Notes under the pieces: generated by a model | Database searches by the model: none | What the model saw: only the letters and a program-made list of their open reading frames with translations | What the model was told of the DNA's origin: nothing | Shown here: positions 1 to 5,397 of the stretch, one piece after another | Position numbering within the stretch: position 1 is the first letter of the stretch | Layout of the letters: each line of letters starts with the position of its first letter | Translations under genes and position numbers: made by a program | Assembly: GCA_946617545.1 (NCBI GenBank) | Contig: CAMOKK010000027.1 | Location: 1 to 10,923, forward strand | Direction: 5' to 3' | DNA: 10,923 nt | Source of the DNA: an uncultured Bacteroidales bacterium | GTDB taxonomy: Bacteria; Bacteroidota; Bacteroidia; Bacteroidales; UBA932

Positions 1-1086
1 GCGGTGGATGCGGCGGGGAATGGAGACCAAAATTTCGTACGGAATGGTTCCCAGGATGGCGGCCAGCTCGGAGACGGTGGGGTCTTTTCCGAAGATGGTG
101 ACGGTGTCTCCCACCTCGCAGGGGACGCCGGTCACGTCCAGCATGCACATGTCCATGCAGATGTTGCCGATGGTGGGCACCCTGTGGCCGTTCACGCTGA
201 AGGAGGCGGCGCCGCGGCCCAGGTGGCGGTCTATCCCGTCGGCATAGCCCACCGGGATGGTGGCGATGCGGGTGCCGGCGGAGGCGTGGCCCCATCGGCC
301 ATAACCGATGGTCTCTCCCTCCCTGAGCTCCTTCACCTGCAGCACCTTACACTTCAGCGAAGCCACCGGGGCCAGCTCTTTTCCGGGAAGGGCGCTGATG
401 CCGTAGATGCCGATTCCCAGGCGCACCATGTCGTACTGGTACTGCGTGAAGCGCTCGATGCCGGCCGAATTCAGGATGTGGCGCATGGGCATGTAGCCTA
501 TTCCGTCGGCTATCTGCCGGGTATATTTCTCAAAAAGCTCCAGCTGGCCGAGGGTGAAGGCATCCTGCTCCGGGTCCTCTGCCACGCAGAGGTGGGAAAA
601 CAGGCCTTTCACCTTCACTTCCGGGGTTTCCTTAAGCACTTGGATGAGCTCCGGGAGTTCCTCTTCCATGAAGCCCAGGCGGTGCATGCCCGTGTCCAGC
701 TTGATGTGGACGGGATAGTCCGTCATCCCCTTTTCCCGCAGGATGCCGGCGAGTTTCCTGAGCGCATAGACATTGGGAATGGAGGGTTCCATGCGGGTTT
801 CGATGATTTCCGGGTAGAAGTCCGTACCGGCGGTGAGCACCAGGATGGGCAGGGAGATACCGTTGCGGCGGAGCTCAAGCCCTTCCACCGGATAGGCCAC
901 GGCCAGGTAATCGGCCCCGGCTCGCTGCATCATGGCGGCAAACTCCACGCCTCCGTGCCCGTACGCATTGGCCTTGACCAAAACCAGCAGCTTGGTCTGA
1001 GGCTCCAGCAGGGAGCGGAAGTATCGGTAGTTATCCGTTGCGGCCTTGAGGTTGAGCTCCAGGCGGGAAAAATCATCTTGAATCAC
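1..1086 (-). CDS. alr: Alanine racemase, 3' end cut by window edge
   Basis: This gene encodes the cytosolic PLP enzyme that interconverts L- and D-alanine for peptidoglycan. I translated 362 codons on the minus strand without a stop; the gene runs off the left edge, probably only a few residues short of complete because the family is about 365-380 residues. The PLP-lysine motif VKANAYGHG is at residues 37-45 (Lys38). The second catalytic base, Tyr262, lies in IGYGRW, matching Tyr265 of the Geobacillus enzyme in position. IPVGYADG and GNICMDM follow. The start is a GTG at 1084-1086. An in-frame TAA lies five codon positions upstream and no in-frame ATG is nearby, so GTG is the best choice. It is a stand-alone racemase, without the MurF fusion partner known from other Bacteroidota. 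It is divergent from the metallopeptidase gene. Family assignment is very secure. Confidence 0.95.
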   Translation of the reverse strand, partial: MIQDDFSRLELNLKAATDNYRYFRSLLEPQTKLLVLVKANAYGHGGVEFAAMMQRAGADYLAVAYPVEGLELRRNGISLPILVLTAGTDFYPEIIETRMEPSIPNVYALRKLAGILREKGMTDYPVHIKLDTGMHRLGFMEEELPELIQVLKETPEVKVKGLFSHLCVAEDPEQDAFTLGQLELFEKYTRQIADGIGYMPMRHILNSAGIERFTQYQYDMVRLGIGIYGISALPGKELAPVASLKCKVLQVKELREGETIGYGRWGHASAGTRIATIPVGYADGIDRHLGRGAASFSVNGHRVPTIGNICMDMCMLDVTGVPCEVGDTVTIFGKDPTVSELAAILGTIPYEILVSIPRRIHR

Positions 1087-1090
1087 GGTG

Positions 1091-1098
1091 CAAAATTA
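1091..1098 (-). promoter_or_regulatory. Bacteroidota -7 box upstream of alr
   Basis: On the minus strand this reads TAATTTTG followed by C, matching the TAnnTTTG -7 consensus of the Bacteroidota primary sigma factor. It lies 4 nt before the GTG start, so the message would be leaderless or nearly so. No TTTG is found at the ideal 19-nt spacing; the nearest TTTG gives about 14 nt. The -33 element is therefore unsupported. Confidence 0.45.
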
Positions 1099-1131
1099 AT
1101 ATTTTGGACTGACAAATCGGCATAAAATGTT

Positions 1132-1139
1132 TATTTTTG
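1132..1139 (+). promoter_or_regulatory. Candidate -7 box for the zinc metallopeptidase gene
   Basis: TATTTTTG followed by C matches TAnnTTTG and lies 46 nt before the ATG at 1186. A TTTTGG occurs upstream at 1102-1107, but the spacing of about 24 nt is longer than the usual 19-20. The -7 box is credible and the -33 box is not. Confidence 0.45.
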
Positions 1140-1185
1140 CAGGGGCGGTGCAATTTTTGAGGGGAAAGGTTCAAACAAAAAGCTT

Positions 1186-1875
1186 ATGACTATGTCCGGT
1201 TCTGCCATTTGGCTTCTGATGATTGTAATCATGATACTGAGTTATGTGATTCAGTACATGCTCCAACGGCGTTTTGACAAATATGAGGAAGTGCCCGTGG
1301 GAATGACGGGGGCCGAGGTGGCCAGCCGCATGCTGGCCGCGCACGGTATCCGGGACGTCAACATCGTATCCATCCCCGGCAAGCTCACAGACCATTACGA
1401 CCCCACCACCCGCACGGTGAACCTGAGTGAGAAGGTTTATTATGGCCGCTCGGTGGCCGCTGCAGCCGTGGCCGCCCACGAGTGCGGGCATGTGGTGCAG
1501 CACGCCACGGGCTATGCCTTCCTGAAGATGCGCTCGGCCCTGGTACCCGTGGTCTCTTTCTCCAGCAACATCGTTTCCTGGGTGCTGCTGGCGGGGGTGC
1601 TCCTGATTAACGTGATGCCTTCGCTGCTGTGGATAGGCATCGCCCTCTTTGCCCTCACCACGCTGTTCAGCTTCATTACCCTGCCGGTAGAAATCAATGC
1701 CAGCAGCCGGGCCGTAAGCTGGCTGGAAGGCGCCGGCATCGTGAACTACGAGACCAAACCCATGGCCGTGGACGCCCTCCGCTGGGCCGCCTACACTTAC
1801 GTGATTGCCGCCCTGGGCTCCCTGGCCACGTTGCTGTATTATATCGCCATCGGAACCGGCAACCGGCGCAATTAG
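1186..1875 (+). CDS. Membrane zinc metallopeptidase, YugP / Zn_peptidase_2 family
   Basis: This 229-residue membrane protein belongs to the neutral zinc metallopeptidase family typified by Bacillus YugP. The substrate is unknown; a role in membrane protein turnover is a family-level guess. Residues 7-25 form an N-terminal membrane helix. The zinc site AHECGH puts His98, Glu99 and His102 in an HExxH motif. The family motif LPVEINASSRA carries the probable third ligand, Glu169. Hydrophobic segments at about 118-140, 145-166 and 200-222 follow. Length and order of motifs match the family, so the gene looks intact. ATG at 1186 has a second ATG two codons later (1192); neither has a clear ribosome binding site. 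The TAG stop overlaps the stop of the convergent DJ-1 gene. Confidence 0.9.
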   Translation: MTMSGSAIWLLMIVIMILSYVIQYMLQRRFDKYEEVPVGMTGAEVASRMLAAHGIRDVNIVSIPGKLTDHYDPTTRTVNLSEKVYYGRSVAAAAVAAHECGHVVQHATGYAFLKMRSALVPVVSFSSNIVSWVLLAGVLLINVMPSLLWIGIALFALTTLFSFITLPVEINASSRAVSWLEGAGIVNYETKPMAVDALRWAAYTYVIAALGSLATLLYYIAIGTGNRRN

Positions 1876-2441
1876 AGCATCAAGCCGGCTTTCACCTTCT
1901 GCGCGGCCTCGTCACCTTTCAGATAACGGAGGATGGCGAGGCCGAAGTTTACGGCATGCCCGGCTCCGCGGCCGGTGATGAGGCGTCCGTCGGTAACGGC
2001 GCTCTCGGGGGTAAAGACAGCCCCCTTAGCCTTCAGGGTATCCTCAAAGCCGTCAAAGCAGGTGAAGCGGAGCCCTTCCAGGCCGGGAAGCTGCGACACC
2101 ACCAGGCCGGGCGCCGCGCAGATGGCGGCCACGGCACCGCCGCGCTCCCAGTGGTCCTGCAGGATTTCCATCAGTTCGGCGTGTTCCGCCAGGTTCTTGG
2201 AGCCGGGCATGCCGCCGGGAAAAATCATCACGTCGGAGGCGTCGGTTCCGGGTTCCATCACTTCCAGATCGGCCCAGGATGTATCGGCCGATACACAGAG
2301 CCCGTGCGAGCTCTCCACCAGATAGTTGTCCGTAATGGAAACGGTGATGACCGGCACGCCGCCGCGCAGCAGCACGTCCCGCGTTCCCAGGGCTTCCATG
2401 TCCTCGAAGCCATCGGCCAGAAAAATATGAACTCCTTTCAT
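1872..2441 (-). CDS. DJ-1/PfpI family protein (DJ-1/YajL-like)
   Basis: This 189-residue cytosolic protein has the DJ-1/PfpI glutamine-amidotransferase-like fold. Family members are linked to glyoxalase or deglycase activity and oxidative-stress protection, but the exact reaction is disputed. The nucleophile elbow AAICAAPG places Cys108 as the reactive cysteine. Glu16 in GFEDME matches the glutamate that activates it in DJ-1. The oxyanion region GGMPGS is at 76-81, and TGRGAGHAVNF near 156-166 matches the conserved C-terminal stretch. The reading frame stays open upstream to 2621, but that extension is tadA sequence read in another frame. The ATG at 2439-2441 starts directly on a typical DJ-1 N-terminus. 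It overlaps the tadA stop as TAATG, implying translational coupling. A stress or specificity role cannot be read from sequence. Confidence 0.9.
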   Translation of the reverse strand: MKGVHIFLADGFEDMEALGTRDVLLRGGVPVITVSITDNYLVESSHGLCVSADTSWADLEVMEPGTDASDVMIFPGGMPGSKNLAEHAELMEILQDHWERGGAVAAICAAPGLVVSQLPGLEGLRFTCFDGFEDTLKAKGAVFTPESAVTDGRLITGRGAGHAVNFGLAILRYLKGDEAAQKVKAGLML

Positions 2442-2875
2442 TATCTCTTGTCTTTGAAAAAATCCAACATCAACTGTACGCATTCTTCCTGCAGGATGCC
2501 GCCCACGGCCTCCGTGCGGGGATGGAGCAGGGAGGGCGTGAAAATGGAATAGCCGCGGCGCTGGTCCGGGGCGCCGTACACCACCCGGCCCAGCTGGGCC
2601 CAGGCCATGGCGCCGGCGCACATGGGACAGGGCTCCACGGTCACGTACAGTGTGCAGTCACTCAGGTACTTGCCGCCCATAGATTCCGTGGCGGCGGTAA
2701 TGGCCAGCATTTCCGCATGGGCGGTGGTGTCGTGCAGACGCTCGGTCTGGTTGTGTCCCCGGCCGATGATACGCCCTTTCCACACCACCACGGCGCCGAT
2801 GGGAATTTCCCCCGCCGCGGCCGCCTCACGGGCTTCACGGAGGGCCTCCCGCATGTATTTCTCGTCTTGCTCCAT
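2441..2875 (-). CDS. tadA: tRNA-specific adenosine deaminase TadA
   Basis: TadA deaminates the wobble adenosine (A34) of tRNA-Arg(ACG) to inosine in the cytosol. The 144-residue product carries both zinc-deaminase signatures: HAE at 53-55 (His53 ligand, Glu55 proton shuttle) and PCPMC with Cys83 and Cys86. The N-terminus begins MEQDEKYMREAL, typical for the family. The frame is open to 2920, but the ATG at 2875 is preferred because the -7 box at 2883-2890 lies just upstream, so the extra 15 residues would be untranscribed. The gene is first in a two-gene unit with the DJ-1 gene. A CMP/dCMP or guanine deaminase is less likely given the length and motif spacing. Confidence 0.93.
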   Translation of the reverse strand: MEQDEKYMREALREAREAAAAGEIPIGAVVVWKGRIIGRGHNQTERLHDTTAHAEMLAITAATESMGGKYLSDCTLYVTVEPCPMCAGAMAWAQLGRVVYGAPDQRRGYSIFTPSLLHPRTEAVGGILQEECVQLMLDFFKDKR

Positions 2876-2882
2876 ACTTGTG

Positions 2883-2890
2883 CAAAGATA
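2883..2890 (-). promoter_or_regulatory. Bacteroidota -7 box for tadA and the DJ-1 gene
   Basis: The minus strand reads TATCTTTG followed by C, an exact TAnnTTTG match, 7 nt before the tadA ATG. The transcript would have almost no leader. The place where a -33 box should sit (about 2910-2913) directly abuts dyad repeat copy 1. No TTTG is found there. Confidence 0.5.
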
Positions 2891-2912
2891 CGAAAAATAA
2901 TCTTCTCTTGAC

Positions 2913-3021
2913 CTTGACAACTAACTATCACATTCTCAGAAACTTCCATACTATTTCTCGTTCGTTTTTTGAACGAGAAATGTACAGCAACACACTGTTA
3001 GTCAACCACTTGACTGTCAAG
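2913..3021. repeat. 107-bp dyad repeat, copy 1
   Basis: The element fills most of the gap between the tRNA-Gln terminator and the tadA promoter. It has two 50-nt arms (2914-2963 and 2971-3020) around a 7-nt centre, GTTTTTT (2964-2970). The ends form CTTGACA...TGTCAAG. The innermost 11 nt of each arm, ATTTCTCGTTC and its complement, pair perfectly. The right arm, read inward, has TTGAC at positions 1-5 and again at 16-20. The left arm has lost the second TTGAC (it reads CACAT) and has diverged near position 36-39. A second copy with identical spacing is at 10721-10829. No clear target-site duplication is visible. No coding potential is supported. Confidence 0.85.
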
Positions 3022-3038
3022 CCAAGACAGGCAGAAGG

Positions 3039-3077
3039 CAACAAAAAAAGGACCTTGTGAAGGTCCTTTTTTTGTTG
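3039..3077 (-). terminator. Terminator hairpin after tRNA-Gln
   Basis: This is a perfect 18-bp inverted repeat with a 3-nt centre (3057-3059). Its core is AAGGACCTT/AAGGTCCTT, flanked by A7 on one side and T7 on the other, so each strand shows a GC-containing stem followed by a T tract. The upstream arm overlaps the last 3 nt of the tRNA gene. It fits an intrinsic terminator for the tRNA and is symmetric enough to work in both directions. Confidence 0.85.
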
Positions 3078-3145
3078 AACTGCAGCGATTCGAACGCTGA
3101 CTGAGGGAACCAAAATCCCTAGTGCTACCATTACACCACAGTTCA
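3075..3145 (-). tRNA. tRNA-Gln (anticodon UUG)
   Basis: The minus strand folds as a complete 71-nt tRNA. The acceptor stem is TGAACTG paired with CAGTTCA, followed by discriminator A. The anticodon stem AGGGA/TCCCT encloses loop TTTTGGT, giving anticodon TTG. The T arm is CAGCG-TTCGAAT-CGCTG, and the D loop holds the conserved GG. The U1-A72 first pair is typical of bacterial tRNA-Gln. The 3' CCA is not encoded (CAA follows the discriminator), so CCA must be added after transcription. It has its own -7 box upstream and a terminator directly after it, so it is a single-gene unit. Confidence 0.96.
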
Positions 3146-3156
3146 ATACCGGGGTG

Positions 3157-3164
3157 CAAAGATA
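3157..3164 (-). promoter_or_regulatory. Bacteroidota -7 box for tRNA-Gln
   Basis: The minus strand reads TATCTTTG followed by C, 11 nt before the mature tRNA 5' end. Transcription would start a few nt before the tRNA, leaving a very short leader. The expected -33 position falls in the T tract of the RNase G terminator and reads TTTT rather than TTTG. Confidence 0.55.
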
Positions 3165-3182
3165 TAACTTTTCTTTGAGAAA

Positions 3183-3219
3183 AAAAAGGTGAGCGCTCAA
3201 TCGAGCTTCTCACCTTTTT
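3183..3219 (-). terminator. Terminator embedded in the 3' end of the RNase G gene
   Basis: On the minus strand the stem AAAAAGGTGAG pairs with CTCACCTTTTT. An inner stem GCTC/GAGC caps a GATT loop, with AA opposite G as a small bulge. A run of eight T follows the hairpin. The 5' arm is coding sequence for the last residues of RNase G, and the TGA stop lies inside the hairpin. It separates RNase G from the tRNA-Gln unit. Confidence 0.85.
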
Positions 3220-4762
3220 CATTCAGCATTTCATGTTGCAGGACCGTGAAATCGGTTACTTCCACCAGTTCCAGCTTTACCTTGTAGCGTTTGCGCCATC
3301 TGGTAAGGAAGGAATTGAACAGACCCCGTTTCAGATAAGCGCCCAGGATGGGACTGGTCTTGAGGGTGATGGACCGGATTCCTTTTTCAATGACATAGAA
3401 GGCAATCTTGCGCTCAATTTCTTCGTCAATGACCACACTGGAGTGAATCTTTCCGGTGCCATGGCACACGGGACACTGTTCCGAGGTATTGATTTCCGTA
3501 ACGGGCCGGATGCGCTGGCGGGTAATCTGCATTAGGCCGAACTTGGTGAGCGGCAGCACGTTGTGCTTGGCCCTGTCGGCTTCCATAAGCTCCTGCATGT
3601 ACTTGTGGAGGGCGTTTTTGTGCTCGTTGGATTCCATGTCTATGAAATCCACAATCACGATGCCTCCCATGTCCCGGAGCCTTAACTGCCTTGCAATTTC
3701 TTCGGCGGCAATCTTGTTCACCTCGAAGGAGTTTTCCTCCTGGTCGTTGGTCTTGGTGCGGATGCCGCTGTTTACGTCAATTACATTCAGCGCTTCGGTG
3801 GTCTCGATTACCAGATACGCGCCCTGCCGCATGGGTACCACCTTGCCGAAGGAGCCCTTGATCTGACGGGTGACCTCAAAATGGTCAAAGATGGGCTGCT
3901 TGCCTTCGTAGAGATGGACAATCTTTTCCTGCTCGGGAGAAATAAGCGAAACATACTTCCGGGCTTCTTCGGCCACACGGGGGTCGTTGATCCAAATGTT
4001 GGAGAACGAGTCATTGAGGAGGTCCCTCAGTACGGTTGTTGTTTTGCTGTACTCCGTGAAGAGCAGCTGGACGGTCTTGGACTTGGCAATCTTCTTGAAC
4101 GAATCTTCCCATTTCTGAATGAGGGACTGGGTTTCCGCAACCAGCGTGGCGGCGTTCTTGCCTTCTGCGGCCGTGCGGATGATGGCCCCGTAATTTTGGG
4201 GAAGAATGCTCCTGACCAGTGTCTCGAGTCTACGTTTCTCTTCCTTCGATTCTATCTTCTGGGAGATAGACACCTTCTGGGCGAAGGGGAGAAGTACAAT
4301 GTTTCGGCCTGCCAATGAAATTTCCGCAGTCAGTCGTGAACCCTTTGTGGAGATGGGTTCCTTCACTATCTGGACCACCACCATCTGTCCGGGGCGGAGA
4401 ATTTCTTCCATTCGGCCCTCCTTGGGGAGGGGTTCTCCTATCTTGATTCCGGAATACAAATCCTTCAGATTCGTATTGGAATTGGATTCCCGTACAAACT
4501 GGTCAAAGGCGTGGAAGTAGAGTCCCAGGTCCAGGTAATGGATGAAGGCTTCCTTCTTGTCTCCGATATCCACAAAGGCAGCATTGAGATTGGGGAGAAT
4601 CTTCTTTACCTTTCCCAGGTAAACGTCTCCTACCGAAAACTGGTTCCCCGTGCTGGACTCCGTGTTGTACTCTATCAGCCGATGGTTTTCCATGAGGGCG
4701 ATATGTACTTCCGTTGACGTTACGTCAACAATCAGATCTTTGTCCGGTTTTTCAGACTCCAT
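3197..4762 (-). CDS. rng: Ribonuclease G (Rne/Rng family)
   Basis: This single-strand-specific endoribonuclease processes rRNA and turns over mRNA in the cytosol. The 521-residue length matches RNase G and not RNase E, because the long C-terminal degradosome scaffold is absent. An S1-like RNA-binding region spans about residues 38-130 (VGDVYLGKVKKILPNLNAAF). The DNase I-like catalytic part carries the two metal-binding aspartates, Asp329 in IDVNSG and Asp372 in VDFIDM. The Zn-link motif CPVCHGTG has Cys430 and Cys433. The ATG at 4760-4762 gives a natural N-terminus and there is no good alternative. The gene follows HU and the 29-residue basic protein. No TAnnTTTG box was found directly upstream, so it may depend on read-through past the 4785-4818 hairpin. 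Confidence 0.95.
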   Translation of the reverse strand: MESEKPDKDLIVDVTSTEVHIALMENHRLIEYNTESSTGNQFSVGDVYLGKVKKILPNLNAAFVDIGDKKEAFIHYLDLGLYFHAFDQFVRESNSNTNLKDLYSGIKIGEPLPKEGRMEEILRPGQMVVVQIVKEPISTKGSRLTAEISLAGRNIVLLPFAQKVSISQKIESKEEKRRLETLVRSILPQNYGAIIRTAAEGKNAATLVAETQSLIQKWEDSFKKIAKSKTVQLLFTEYSKTTTVLRDLLNDSFSNIWINDPRVAEEARKYVSLISPEQEKIVHLYEGKQPIFDHFEVTRQIKGSFGKVVPMRQGAYLVIETTEALNVIDVNSGIRTKTNDQEENSFEVNKIAAEEIARQLRLRDMGGIVIVDFIDMESNEHKNALHKYMQELMEADRAKHNVLPLTKFGLMQITRQRIRPVTEINTSEQCPVCHGTGKIHSSVVIDEEIERKIAFYVIEKGIRSITLKTSPILGAYLKRGLFNSFLTRWRKRYKVKLELVEVTDFTVLQHEMLNEKGEKLD

Positions 4763-4784
4763 TTGGAAATTAATGGTTTGGTAT

Positions 4785-4818
4785 GAAAAAGGGCCTGCGC
4801 CATGTGGGTAAGCCCTTT
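4785..4818 (-). terminator. Hairpin terminator or attenuator before RNase G
   Basis: The minus strand has AAAGGGC pairing with GCCCTTT across a 17-nt loop, ending in a run of five T. It lies between the 29-residue gene and rng, 22 nt before the rng ATG. The short stem and T run suggest a weak or partial terminator, which would lower RNase G output relative to the abundant HU message. Confidence 0.6.
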
Positions 4819-4840
4819 ACTGTCAGAAGAAGCTTAATTC

Positions 4841-4930
4841 TTACTTCTTCTTGTGGCGGTTCTTGCGCAAACGCTTTTTGCGCTTGTGCGTCGCCATCTT
4901 GTGTCTTTTATGCTTCTTACCGTTAGGCAT
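4841..4930 (-). CDS. 29-residue basic protein, mS38/AURKAIP1-COX24-like, probable ribosomal protein
   Basis: This 30-codon gene runs from ATG at 4928-4930 to TAA at 4841-4843. The product starts MPNGKKHKRHKMATHKRKK and ends LRKNRHKKK; most of it is Lys, Arg or His. Tiny proteins of this composition, with KMxTHKRKKRLRK-type cores, resemble the C-terminal domain of mitochondrial mS38 (AURKAIP1/COX24) and actinobacterial bS22, which bind small-subunit rRNA. That link is from memory of the family and is not proven here. The gene is 19 nt downstream of HU and shares its promoter, which fits a highly expressed RNA-binding product. The coding call is strong; the function is moderate. Confidence 0.82.
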   Translation of the reverse strand: MPNGKKHKRHKMATHKRKKRLRKNRHKKK

Positions 4931-4949
4931 AATATAAAAAAATTAAAGG

Positions 4950-5228
4950 TTATTTCTCCTTGACAGCGTTAACGAAGCTCTTGGCAGGCTTGAAAGCCGG
5001 AATGTCATGGGCGGGGATGGTCATGGTGGTCTTGCGGGTGATGTTGCGGGCAGCCTTCTGAGCGCGGTGCTTGATGATAAAGCTGCCGAAGCCACGCATA
5101 TACACAGGGTTGCCGGCAATCAAGGACCCCTTCACTACGGTGGTGAATTCTTCGATGACGGCCAGTACCTGAGCCTTTTCAATTCCGGTAGTCTTAGCTA
5201 CTTCGTTTACAATTTCTGCCTTAGTCAT
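4950..5228 (-). CDS. HU-family nucleoid DNA-binding protein
   Basis: This 92-residue HU/IHF-fold protein binds and bends DNA as a dimer. The N-terminal helices (MTKAEIVNEVAKTTGI...) are followed by the saddle motif GFGSF at 46-50 and the C-terminal IPAFKPAKSF signature at 76-85. The beta-arm tip reads RNIT, with Ile63 where most HU proteins have the DNA-intercalating Pro63, so bending may differ. The frame is open to 5333, but the ATG at 5228 is chosen. The longer version would begin upstream of the promoter at 5276-5306, and this start gives the standard HU length. It is first in an operon with the 29-residue protein and probably rng, and is divergent from lon. Confidence 0.95.
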   Translation of the reverse strand: MTKAEIVNEVAKTTGIEKAQVLAVIEEFTTVVKGSLIAGNPVYMRGFGSFIIKHRAQKAARNITRKTTMTIPAHDIPAFKPAKSFVNAVKEK

Positions 5229-5275
5229 AGTTTTTATAGTTTTAAAATTTAGTTTCCGTGAAGGGAAAAACTTGG

Positions 5276-5306
5276 CAAAATTAGAGTTAATTTTTGATAT
5301 TTCAAA
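5276..5306 (-). promoter_or_regulatory. Full consensus Bacteroidota promoter for HU
   Basis: Minus strand: TTTG at 5306-5303, exactly 19 nt, then TAATTTTG at 5283-5276, a perfect TTTG-N19-TAnnTTTG promoter. Transcription should start near 5270, giving an A/T-rich leader of about 40 nt before the ATG at 5228. It is the strongest promoter in the window, as expected for an abundant nucleoid protein. Confidence 0.85.
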
Positions 5307-5356
5307 ATGATAGGCCTCTTTTTCTTTTGGCACGCATCTTGAGCATATAGGGGACC

Positions 5357-5372
5357 GGGGCTATTGCGCCCC
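5357..5372 (+). other. Small GC hairpin in the lon leader
   Basis: GGGGC and GCCCC flank a 6-nt loop (TATTGC), ending 25 nt before the lon ATG. It could be part of the 5' leader and affect translation or message stability, but no transcription start is established. There is no T tract, so it is not a terminator. No convincing TAnnTTTG promoter for lon was found on this strand between 5229 and 5397. Confidence 0.3.
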
Positions 5373-5397
5373 AAAATATGACAAATTGGCAGACAAT

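Noticed and set aside
4..1125. 373-residue plus-strand open frame
   Set aside because: It lies antisense to alanine racemase, whose minus-strand frame has all catalytic motifs; the plus-strand product is low-complexity Gly/His/Val-rich shadow sequence.
2442..2621. 60-codon N-terminal extension of the DJ-1 protein
   Set aside because: It overlaps tadA coding sequence in another frame and DJ-1 proteins begin at the MKGVHIFLADGFED-type sequence.
2913..3021. Integron attC site
   Set aside because: The inward arms lack the GTTRRRY / RYYYAAC pair at the ends, the stem is a long perfect dyad, and no integrase or cassette is present.
2878..3222. Small open frames across the dyad repeat, tRNA-Gln and rng terminator
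   Set aside because: They run through a tRNA gene, hairpins and the repeat, and show no protein-like composition.
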